This document shows, piece after piece, positions 11,169-19,576 of a DNA stretch of 25,717 bases. Made by a program: the position numbers and the translations under genes. This stretch comes from Asterionellopsis glacialis (lineage: Eukaryota; Bacillariophyta; Plagiogrammaphyceae; Rhaphoneidales; Asterionellopsidaceae): contig WKLE02001982.1 in the NCBI GenBank assembly GCA_014885115.2, positions 24,483-50,199 on the forward strand, read 5' to 3'. How positions within the stretch are numbered: position 1 is the stretch's first letter; every line of letters begins with the position of its first letter. Under the pieces are notes generated by a model. The model saw only the letters and a list, made by a program, of their open reading frames with translations. It was not told the origin of the DNA and ran no database searches.

Positions 11169-13871
11169 TTACTTGAAAATAACAAATCCACTTTTATCTC
11201 CACGTCGTGTGGGAGTGCATTCTTTTCTTTTCTTATCATCTTCCTTGGGATTGAGCATTTCGGTCAAGGTCGAATCAATACCCTGCCATAAAATCTTTCG
11301 CAAAAAGTTGGTATCTGATCGTTGTTTGGTTCGTTCCTTACCATAGTAGGCTAATGAATTCAAAAAGACTAAATCAATAGCCTCCAATAGATCCATACCT
11401 TTCCACATATTCCAACAAGACAAGCTTTTGAGGGACAGTACACCATCTCCCTGTAATGCCTTGACAATATCGTGAAAACAAAGAGGATTCCGAATAATGG
11501 TATTGTAGGGAGCTGCGGCAGCAACAGCAGCGGCATTTTGGCTAGAAGTCATTGTTGTTACAAGATCCTCGTCAACTGGTTGCAGGAAGATACAAGATTC
11601 ACGTTGATGTAAGATCTTGGCAAACAATCGAAGAGCACTTGCATACGGATGACGTTCGTTCCAAAACGCTGAACCAAAATGGATATGATAGGGACGCACC
11701 TTATCCTGTTTGTTGGAGTCAAACATGTAAGCTAATGATTCCATCCGTTGAGCCATGTCAATACCGTTCAATTCAGATGCATCACTGTTGTTGTTGTTGT
11801 TATTATTAGTATCATTCGTAGCTTCCAATGTTGTGTTGTTGTTAGTATTTCGTGGAGGTTCCCAATCTTCTTGATGATTACTCGTTTCAAGTATTGACGA
11901 CGATGCATCATCAAAGGTCACATCTGCAATGTTGAAATGATCTGAACCATCCATTTCCTGTATTTCATAATTCTCACTCAAACTAAAATCTTGATCGCAC
12001 ATGCAACATCGTGGACTTCCTGCAGGATTGGTCATGGTACAGCGGGCACATTTTAATTCTATTTTCGTTGTGGTTGCATCTTCATTAGGTTCGAGTGCTG
12101 CTGCTGCCCTTGTCGTTTCTGTTGCTGTTGTTTCTTCTTGGTTGTCACCACCACCATCAAAATCTAAAATTTCAATTTCACCATTGGTTCTAGTATTAGT
12201 GGTATTATCGTCCTGATTCGGTTTGGATCGTTTTGAGGACCGTTTCGAGGATGACCGACTCGACTTTTTTGGTTTTGATGCTGCTTTGCGTTTTGTATCT
12301 TTCTTATCCTCCTTTTTCTTGGTGGCAGCAGCTACCGCAGCTGATGCTTTCACTTCTTCGATTTCATCTTCATCATCAATGCAAATGACATCATCATCTT
12401 CCGGATCAAAGTTGGATATACCCTTGAGTGCACATTCCAACCGATGAAAAAAGGGCAGGTACGGATGAGCTGTACTTTGTTCTTGATACGAGGCGGGTAC
12501 ATCACGTTTCAATCGATCAAAGGCTTGTTTGGCCAAAGGACGTAAGCGTTCTCCCATACGTTTCGTATTGTCATGAGATCGATCCATTTTTTGAACACTG
12601 GACAAGATGCATTCCAAGTCATTACAAATTGTCAAGGCACCACCATTTTTAGATAACCATTTCCGAAGACCCCAGGATACACCTTCCTTCATACCACCTA
12701 AAAATGAGTTCTTCATGGCTTCACATCCTTGGTATTCGACCTTACGGGAGTCACCACATAATTTTTGTATTTCCTTGACGGCCGTCCGTAAATGAGATTG
12801 ATCCATTAAATTTTGATTTTTGCAAATGAAACGGTCTGGCAAGGGTTGCAAGTATTGATTGTAAAATTGTCGTGGTGTCAAAGTATCGCGATAAGCACCT
12901 CGAACAATACGTTTGCGTGTTGCAGTAGCTAATCCAGCTCGTAATTCTTGTTGACAAGCTACTAAAAAGTCTACACAGGGTAAATATCGAGTAATGACAT
13001 CGTCCGTTGCGGATCGAATTTTTTGAACAACTTGAGTTCCCTTGAGTGGTTCCAAGGAAACACCCGAAACTTCCAACGATATTTGGTCTAACCATGCATC
13101 GGGATTGGGAAGTGGTGGTCGTTGGGGAATAGATGACAGTGGTAATGATGGTGATAAAGTTTGTTGTTTACGTTTATTAGTGGATCGTCTTCGACCACCA
13201 TGAACTTGTGACGATGCTTGTTGTTGTAAAGGTGGTGCAATTGATCGTGCCAAATCATCTAATGTATCTTGAAAAAACATGGCATCCGATTCAATTCCAC
13301 CATTTCCAACTCCTGGCCATTCTGCACATCGATTAGTGGTGGTGGATGTTGTACTTGTTCCTCCTTGGTGGTGTCGTGCTTCTACAGAATTTGCTATAGG
13401 ATCTGGTTCAAAGGATATTTCAAAAGGACATGGTGCTTGTGACGTATGCTGCTGCTGCTGATGTTGTCGAGTATTATTATTAGTATTACTACGATGATGA
13501 TGAGGATGGTGATGATGTTGTTGTTGTTGTTGTTGTTGGTAATGGTCTGCAGGTGTAGTCGTTGCCGTGGATGGTGGTTGTGGAGCAATGGCAGTGGAAG
13601 GTGCTGCTGGTTGAAGCATAATATGGTTAGACGTAGAATTGTACGAGGAATAAGGGTCGCCCACTAAATTCGTTGCTGGAGCGGTTGAAATAGATGGATC
13701 GTATCGGTTATAACAAGGATTCATTGGTAATTGTTGCTGTGCTTGTTGTTGTGCCTGTTGGTACCGATTTTGAGTCGATGTTGGATTTGTTTGAGGATCA
13801 TAATAACCATTGGTTCCACCAATCCCATAGGGATCCAAATCAAAATTTCCACCGTACCCGCCGCCGCTCAT
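11169..13871 (-). CDS. Poly-Gln / RanBP2 zinc finger / divergent bromodomain protein
   Basis: Single open frame of 900 aa from ATG 13871 (AAACC before the ATG is a favourable context). The N-terminal 290 residues are Gly/Tyr/Asn/Gln-rich with poly-Gln and His tracts. Residues about 310-520 form an unrecognised helical region. VICIDDEDE near residue 490 looks like a SUMO-interacting motif and is followed by Lys/Ser-rich NLS-like stretches (KRSSKRSKP). C608, C611, C622 and C625 (CARC-x10-CCMC) make a RanBP2-type zinc finger. Residues about 746-865 follow the bromodomain plan: FLQPVD (P765), YNTIIRNPLCFHDI (N795-P796), then DLLEAIDLVFLNSLAYYG (N838-G844). The ZA loop carries a Thr/Ala-rich insertion, and the usual acetyl-lysine Asn is Tyr843. 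A nuclear chromatin or ubiquitin/SUMO-linked adaptor is inferred. A 110-nt assembly gap lies just upstream, so a further 5' exon cannot be excluded. Convergent with the protease gene. Confidence 0.8.
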   Translation of the reverse strand: MSGGGYGGNFDLDPYGIGGTNGYYDPQTNPTSTQNRYQQAQQQAQQQLPMNPCYNRYDPSISTAPATNLVGDPYSSYNSTSNHIMLQPAAPSTAIAPQPPSTATTTPADHYQQQQQQQHHHHPHHHRSNTNNNTRQHQQQQHTSQAPCPFEISFEPDPIANSVEARHHQGGTSTTSTTTNRCAEWPGVGNGGIESDAMFFQDTLDDLARSIAPPLQQQASSQVHGGRRRSTNKRKQQTLSPSLPLSSIPQRPPLPNPDAWLDQISLEVSGVSLEPLKGTQVVQKIRSATDDVITRYLPCVDFLVACQQELRAGLATATRKRIVRGAYRDTLTPRQFYNQYLQPLPDRFICKNQNLMDQSHLRTAVKEIQKLCGDSRKVEYQGCEAMKNSFLGGMKEGVSWGLRKWLSKNGGALTICNDLECILSSVQKMDRSHDNTKRMGERLRPLAKQAFDRLKRDVPASYQEQSTAHPYLPFFHRLECALKGISNFDPEDDDVICIDDEDEIEEVKASAAVAAATKKKEDKKDTKRKAASKPKKSSRSSSKRSSKRSKPNQDDNTTNTRTNGEIEILDFDGGGDNQEETTATETTRAAAALEPNEDATTTKIELKCARCTMTNPAGSPRCCMCDQDFSLSENYEIQEMDGSDHFNIADVTFDDASSSILETSNHQEDWEPPRNTNNNTTLEATNDTNNNNNNNSDASELNGIDMAQRMESLAYMFDSNKQDKVRPYHIHFGSAFWNERHPYASALRLFAKILHQRESCIFLQPVDEDLVTTMTSSQNAAAVAAAAPYNTIIRNPLCFHDIVKALQGDGVLSLKSLSCWNMWKGMDLLEAIDLVFLNSLAYYGKERTKQRSDTNFLRKILWQGIDSTLTEMLNPKEDDKKRKECTPTRRGDKSGFVIFK

Positions 13872-13880
13872 GGTTTTTTT

Positions 13881-13990
13881 NNNNNNNNNNNNNNNNNNNN
13901 NNNNNNNNNNNNNNNNNNNNNNNNNNNNNNNNNNNNNNNNNNNNNNNNNNNNNNNNNNNNNNNNNNNNNNNNNNNNNNNNNNNNNNNNNN
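13881..13990. other. Assembly gap (110 N)
   Basis: A run of 110 N begins 10 nt upstream of the bromodomain gene ATG and directly follows a T homopolymer (13874-13880). It hides the 5' UTR or proximal promoter of that gene. Its true length is unknown. Confidence 0.99.
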
Positions 13991-15127
13991 TTGTCTCTGG
14001 AACCAATCAATCAACTCGATTTCGTTCTTTATTTAAGCCCCAGAAGTAGTTAGTGTACACCTTTTCAAACTACGTTGGCTATACCAGGCACAGTATATAA
14101 TTTTAAATTTATCAATACGTGGCTATACGTTCCAGTAGTGTATCATAATAATATAAGAAACAAACGAAAAATCCGCATTTCCGGGCAGTAATCGAATGTA
14201 CAGTATTAAAATGTAAGCACAAGAAGTAGGACTAGAGTCGTTGGGGACTCCAAGAGTTTCGAAAAAAATCGTCATGATGACATCATGACATTTGGCTTTG
14301 GTACTTATTTGTTCGGCGGGTACTGTAATTTTCATATAATAATTACAAAGTATGTGTTTTACTTGTACGGTAACCCTACTTTTCTTGTACTAGTAGAAGA
14401 TACAAGTGCTACTAACCATTATTTTATTATATAAGTTGTAGTAAATTTATACATTAATTATTTCTGACTTTTCACAAAATGTACCATAGTACAAATACTG
14501 TATACTTTCCAATGAACAGTTTGTATGATAGTAGATGTAGAAGCGACAGCTTCTTCAGATCCTATTCGTCCAGAACCAATGCTACATGGGTACATCTGAT
14601 CACGTCATCACCCACCTACGGGCTGACAGACAGTCCAAAGAATCCACGAGACACAAGAGAAAATGATCGAATGGACTGGACTCACTCGACTAAACCATAA
14701 TCAATCTTTACTCTGTTACGTTTATGAACTACAGTTACGGATCGTGTAACGGACATCTCTAGAACAGATGACTCATATTCGTATGATTAAGTACTTTAGA
14801 CATTTCCACGAACGTTGGATTTTGTTCGAACCTACCAGCAGGGTGGGCAGATTATTCCGCCTGTCCAACACAGACCAAGTTCCAGGCAAGAGAGAGAGTA
14901 GTCTTTGCTTCTTGTGCTTTGTTCTCTTGAATCTTCTGCCCCACTGTCCTTGGGTACCGTTAGAGAGAGAACTTGTTTATGCGGAAAGCTCTGCTAGCTA
15001 ATTTTTTCTTCCTCTTGTCTCTTTTTATTTTTCCTTTCGTGAGAAGGTTTTCTTTTGATAGCAAGCAAGTAGAATAAAAACAAGTAGTGTGTTGTTACTT
15101 TGTTGGGTGTTTGATCCCAACCCCTAA
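13991..15127. other. Divergent intergenic region (bromodomain gene / J-protein gene)
   Basis: Small open frames at 14479-14700 and 14768-15001 have no domain character and look fortuitous. TACAGTA/TACTGTA words occur at 14199-14205, 14321-14327 and 14496-14502. A perfect 9+9 inverted repeat sits at 14271-14289. A TACTAAC word (about 14411) resembles a branch point, but I could not build a supported intron around it. The rest is AT-rich promoter-like DNA. Confidence 0.5.
14271..14289. repeat. 19-bp palindrome (9-nt arms, 1-nt centre)
   Basis: GTCATGATG-A-CATCATGAC has perfect 9-nt arms around a single A. The core TGATGACATCA looks like a dimeric (for example bZIP-type) binding site, but this is only resemblance. 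It lies between divergent genes, 281 nt from the N gap. Confidence 0.6.
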
Positions 15128-17829
15128 ATGAGTCGTGGAGAATTTGGCTTTTATCGATTCATACATTTAACTTTTATTCAACAGCCATCTCGAACGACAA
15201 CAAGAAGGCGGCAGCAGACTTTCAAAGTTCCACCACAAGTAAAAACAAGATTTTCAGTCCCATTACAACAACACTATAAACTTGAACCATTATTATTAGT
15301 TTCAACGACTCGTAGTAGACATTATTATAATAGCACGAAACCAAAAACCACCCACAACCATACTAACAGCAGCAGTCATACAGTAGACACAAAAGGCATA
15401 CAACAACACTACGCAATGACTATTCCAGATCCTGATGGGACATCGGGTGGTACTACTACTGATGAAAGTAATGTTACAAGTAGTAGTGCAACTCCAGCAA
15501 CAGTAGCAGAGGGTGGTGAAGAAGCTGTCACTGAACAAGATGAAGAAATGGATCAAGAAATAGAACAGGTATGTGTATGTCTATGTGTATGTGTGTATAT
15601 ATTTTTTCCTTTAATTCAGGAGAGTGGGAATGAAAATGAAAATGGAAGGGACGGCAGTGCCTCCAAAAAAATTCTTGATTCATTTATTCCTTTATGACAA
15701 GACACCATACAACCCTCTCTATTTTCTTTGGCGCACTAATTTTTTAAAAAAAATAAACCATAAATTCGGTGTCGCGAGGTTGAGAGGAATAATAGAAACT
15801 ACACTTTGCTTACAACAGCCGAAAGTTATGTGGTAGTAATTGTGAAGAACAATGCATCAAAAACATACTTGAGGTTTTCATGTCAAGTGACAAAATACGA
15901 ATCATATGTACCTACAATAATTCCACCATGAAGCTCACATGATTGTCATGCAATTTTTATTGATTTATGTAGGCGAAACAAGTATTTGATTCTCTATTTT
16001 CGACTCGTCGACCAAAAGATGGTTGGGCAGGATTGTCCAGTGGGTTAAAATCAGTAGTCAAGGGGACTGCTGCAGGTGCTGTTTCACTTGTAGCTCAACC
16101 TATTGCAGGTGCACAACAGGGTGGTGTAGGAGGATTCCTTGCAGGTCTTGCTACTGGTGTTGCGGTACGTTCATGTTATGTTGGATGGTCTTGATTTTTT
16201 TTTAATCATGTTTGTTTGTCTGATGTGGTCCTCATGATTGTTGTGAATCTTTGACGTTTCTTGTCATGTTTGATTTGACCTTAACCCCTCCTTTAACAGT
16301 CTGCAGTAGCATTACCTGTAACGGGTGTATGCGTCGGTGCCTATCAAGTTGGTCGTGGTGTTGTCAACTCGGGAGAAGCTGTCAAGAATTCTCATCTTGG
16401 AATGCAATGGGATAAGGAAAAGAGAGAATGGTTTTATTATTATCTTGATCAGGATTGGGAGGATGCACTCAAGGAAGAAAAGAAAGCCAAAGATGATGGC
16501 AAGGGTGGTGAGACGACAGGCGAAATGGCCACAGAAAAAAAGGTCAAGGATCGTGAATTTTATGATTTGCTCAAGGTTTCCACCAGTGCCACACAGGGTG
16601 ATATTAAAAAGGCCTATTACAAGGAAGCCCGACGATGCCATCCTGATAAAAATCCAGGCGATCCCGAGGCTGCCAAGAAATTTCAAGAATTGGGACATGC
16701 CTACCAAGTGCTAAGTAACGAACAAACACGAGCGGCATACGATAAGAATGGCAAGCCCGATTCGAATGCTCAGTCGGACATTCAAGAAATTGATCCCTTT
16801 GTTTTCTTTGCCGTCATGTTTGGGTCTCATTTGGTGGAGCCCTACATTGGTGAATTGTGGATTGCCAATACGGCAGATACACTCCTCAAGGATGCCAATT
16901 TAGAGGCAGGAAGTGACGCAGAAGATATTGAAAAAGAGGCTACGGAAATGGCCAAGAAACATGCCATGGCCACGGAGGAAGCCAAATTGAAGCAACGAAA
17001 GCGTGAGATCAAGTGTGCCATCAATTTGCGCGAACGGGTTGCTGCATTTGTGGATGATTTAGAGGATGAAGAAGCCTTTCGAGAATCCTGCAACAAGGAG
17101 GCCAAGAAAATTGTCGAGGGGAGCTTTGGAGATACCTTTTGTTGCACGATTGGATTTGCCCTCTTGGTGGAATCGGAGGAATACATTGGTTTCCAACAGT
17201 CATTCTTGGGAGTGGAAGGTCATGCTGCACGAGCACGTAAGAATGCCAACACATTTTCCACCAACATGAAGATTGTGGGTGCAGGTATCAATGCTGCTCG
17301 ACAAGGGCGCAAGGCCTACAAGGAAGTCGAAGAAGTTCAACAAACATTGAAAAAGTCGAGATCTTCGGCAGGTACGGCTGGTCCAGAAACACTTGATGCT
17401 CAGCAAGCTGCAGCCATGTCGGCCAAGATTGAAGAGTCGTTACCGGCTATCCTCGAGCTTGCCTGGGCGATCAATGTGCGCGATATTTCCAAAACACTCA
17501 AACATGTCTGTGGAAAGCTCTTTTCGGATGCTGCAGTATCCCTTGAAATTAGACAAAAACGTGCCAAGGCTGTCCGTATTTTAGGGTACGAATTTTATCA
17601 AGTTGGTAAGGATGCTGGTGGTCATCAATTCCGTCATCAGGATTCTTCTGAAATCAAGGCCCGTGCTGAAGTGGCAGTAATGACAACCATGGCAAAGGCT
17701 CAAGGTCAAGAGGTTTCGGAAAAGGATACGGAAGAACTTATTAAGCAAGCAAAGACGATGTCCATGGGGATGCCTCCCGGTGCTCAACCAGGAACAGAAC
17801 CACCCAAAAAAGAAGAACCACAAACATGA
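15128..17829 (+). CDS. J-domain co-chaperone (DnaJ + DnaJ-X-like) with VPS13-like glycine-repeat segment
   Basis: Preferred model: exons 15128-15568, 15973-16164, 16300-17829, all phase 0, about 720 aa. Introns are 404 and 135 nt. ATG 15128 gives a long Thr/His-rich leader; the in-frame ATG 15416 (MTIPDPDG) is an alternative start (624 aa). Residues about 163-240 show a glycine-periodic pattern (GLSSGLKSVVKGT, AQPIAGAQQGGVGGFLAG, ALPVTGV) like the C-terminal GvxGvvxxPvxGA..G..GF..G signature of VPS13 lipid-transfer proteins. The J domain (about 296-358) has HPD at 325-327 and would stimulate Hsp70 ATPase. From about 374 (IDPFVFFAVMFGSHLVEPYIG) the text matches the DnaJ-X region of Caj1/Djp1-type and plant J-proteins. 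The C-terminus is charged and Pro-rich. A cytosolic protein acting at organelle membranes is inferred. Confidence 0.87.
15569..15972 (+). other. Long first intron of the J-protein gene
   Basis: Donor CAG|GTATGT at 15569 and acceptor TTATGTAG ending at 15972 give 404 nt, the longest intron here. An internal acceptor (TTTAATTCAG, ending 15619) would define a 51-nt intron instead. That in-frame product adds 25 residues and stops at TGA 15695-15697, before the J domain. I found no convincing donor that would make 15620 onward an internal exon. Confidence 0.6.
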
Positions 17830-18034
17830 TGATATGTAATAAAGAATTCCTTGTTTCCCGTTTTGATTTGATGCTTTTTGATCTTATTTAAAAAGTTATA
17901 TTATCATCCTAAGAAGTATCATATCTTTCTAATGAATAACTCATATAGTATATCAAGTTGAAAAGTTGTAGAGAAAAGTTAAGTTTTTTTTTCCAAGTTG
18001 TAAAGTGTAGAGCTTTCATTCTCTAAATTTAGGA
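17830..18034. other. Short convergent 3' spacer
   Basis: Only 205 bp separate the stop codons of the J-protein gene (+) and the basic-protein gene (-). The DNA is AT-rich with a T run near 17985. The two 3' UTRs probably meet or overlap here. Confidence 0.6.
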
Positions 18035-19093
18035 TTATCCTAGATTCTTATACTTTGGTTTCTTTCGTTTCGGTTTCTTTGATTTCTTTTTGGCTGCTTT
18101 ATCTGTAGCTGTAGTAGTAGCAGTAGTGCTTGCAGTCGTGTTCGTGTTCCCTGTATCCTTAACTGATGACTGTTCCGGAACTCCCACATCCAAAATACTA
18201 TCAATACCCAAACCCATATCTGGTTCGTTGTGGGAATCTTGATGATGGTTTGTGTCCATGTTGTTCTGAGTATTTGTTTCATCACTTTCCGCCATTCTAA
18301 TATGGTTCCTAGAATGTTTTTTACTAGTATTACTAGGTGGTAAATTCATTTTAGCACGAGTTTCAGCCGTCATGGGACGTCCCTGAAATCCTTTACGACC
18401 ATATACAAGATGATCAGGTTTATGTTGGGCTAGTCTTGTATCCTTTCGTATATTCTTTTGACGACTACGTATCTTGGGTCGTTTTTTCTTTGATTTTTTG
18501 GTTGTTGTTGTGGTTGTTTCTTCTTGTTGTTCATCTAGTGGTTGTTCCGTTTCATTGTCCTTGGAAAGTGATTCCTCATTGTTGTCATCTCCTTTAGTTG
18601 GATCTTTAGACTTTTCTAATGCAGCAGCAGCTATTGCTGCTTGTCGTTCTTTCTTTCCTACCTTTTTCTTTTTTTTCTTGTTCATGGTACTGTCCTCAAC
18701 ATCTTTTGATACCACGTCTGAAATTGATTTTTTTATTGTTTCCTTGATGGATGTTCTACCATCACCTTCGTCGTCGTCGTCATCATCATCATCTACGTGT
18801 TTGTTCTTTTGTTCCTCCATATCCTCCTCCTCATCATCATCCTGATAATGATTACGTTTTCGTCGATTGGTACCAACTTGTAATAATTTTTTCCTGGTTA
18901 AATCATGATTTGTTTCTGTTGTAGGAATGGTTGTAGTAGCAGCAGCAGCACCAACACCCTTTCGATGGTGTTGTTTTCGTACTACTGTAACAGATGATGT
19001 CTTTTGGGGGGGAAGATTATCCTTGTTGTTTGTTTCATCCTTTCCAAAAAAATTAGCAACAGCTGAAAATCCTGCTGTATCAAATTCAGCCAT
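18035..19093 (-). CDS. Lysine-rich low-complexity protein, probably nuclear/nucleolar
   Basis: Uninterrupted frame of 352 aa from ATG 19093. I do not recognise a named family. The N-terminus ([20 protein letters not shown]) looks structured. Then come basic and acidic low-complexity blocks: [11 protein letters not shown], an eight-Asp tract, [13 protein letters not shown] and a poly-Thr tract. A distinct core lies at about residues 200-255, reading [18 protein letters not shown] then [18 protein letters not shown]; its composition suggests a conserved basic motif as in ribosome-biogenesis factors. The C-terminus is again Lys-rich ([18 protein letters not shown]), a strong NLS/NoLS-like signal. 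The function is not known. It shares a 483-bp divergent promoter region with the Ecdysoneless-family gene, which may co-regulate them. Confidence 0.75.
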   Translation of the reverse strand: MAEFDTAGFSAVANFFGKDETNNKDNLPPQKTSSVTVVRKQHHRKGVGAAAATTTIPTTETNHDLTRKKLLQVGTNRRKRNHYQDDDEEEDMEEQKNKHVDDDDDDDDEGDGRTSIKETIKKSISDVVSKDVEDSTMNKKKKKKVGKKERQAAIAAAALEKSKDPTKGDDNNEESLSKDNETEQPLDEQQEETTTTTTKKSKKKRPKIRSRQKNIRKDTRLAQHKPDHLVYGRKGFQGRPMTAETRAKMNLPPSNTSKKHSRNHIRMAESDETNTQNNMDTNHHQDSHNEPDMGLGIDSILDVGVPEQSSVKDTGNTNTTASTTATTTATDKAAKKKSKKPKRKKPKYKNLG

Positions 19094-19576
19094 GGTGTGA
19101 TGAAGATGAGTAACTATACAAAACTCTTTTTAACTAGCTAGCTAGAACCACAAGTCGAGTTGCATGCCAACCATGCAACACTTGACTGTCAAGAGTAGTG
19201 GGATAGGATGGGCTATTTCTATGGTTACTTTTTGTGAAGGATTTTTTTCTTTTGCAGAGATCTCAAGAAAAAAAATCCTTGACTGGCGGTGGACTGGAAG
19301 ACATGACTCACCTTGCGCGAAACTGCGCGACTATATCCCTTGCTTCCCCTTTTTTGTTCCTCTGTTGCGGGTGCGGGCTCCCTCCAAGACACACCCAATC
19401 TTTGGCAGAAAAGAGAAATCCCAAAAGAGCTCCATATGTTCACACTTTTCAATAGGTTAGTATTTTTCCACAACGACCGACCAAAACGACATTGATATAA
19501 CAAGAGCGAGTAGAGAAAGCACCAAATTTGTAAGTGAAAAGCAATAATAGATATCTTTATATAATATATATGTATA
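19094..19576. promoter_or_regulatory. Divergent promoter region (basic protein / Ecdysoneless-like gene)
   Basis: 483 bp between two head-to-head ATGs. It contains CTAGCTAGCTAG (19134-19145), a long imperfect hairpin (19151-19184), a GCGCGAAA word (19315-19322) that reads TTTCGCGC on the minus strand and matches the E2F consensus TTTSSCGC, and an AT-rich TATA-like stretch just before the plus-strand ATG (about 19551-19575). The middle part is more GC-rich than its surroundings. Bidirectional promoter function is inferred from geometry only. Confidence 0.5.
19151..19184. repeat. Imperfect inverted repeat / hairpin in divergent promoter
   Basis: Inner arms GTTGCATG (19159-19166) and CATGCAAC (19172-19179) are perfect around a CCAAC loop. 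Outer arms CAAGT (19151-19155) and ACTTG (19180-19184) also pair, with a 3-nt bulge CGA on one side. It could be a dimeric factor site or a cruciform. Confidence 0.6.

Noticed and set aside
13279..13667. Plus-strand Leu/Met/Val-rich frames opposite the poly-Gln gene
   Set aside because: Antisense shadows of CAA/CAG/CAT tracts of the minus-strand bromodomain gene.
14405..14420. TACTAAC branch-point-like word implying a hidden intron
   Set aside because: No donor-acceptor pair with coding continuity on either side could be found.
14479..15001. Two short plus-strand frames (73 and 77 codons)
   Set aside because: No recognisable protein features, and they lie in an intergenic region rich in short regulatory-type words.
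18770..18795. CGT/CAT triplet run as a CRISPR or minisatellite
   Set aside because: It encodes the poly-Asp tract of the basic protein; there are no spaced repeats.
18474..18845. Plus-strand Ser/Phe-rich frame
   Set aside because: Antisense shadow of Lys/Asp/Glu tracts of the minus-strand basic protein.
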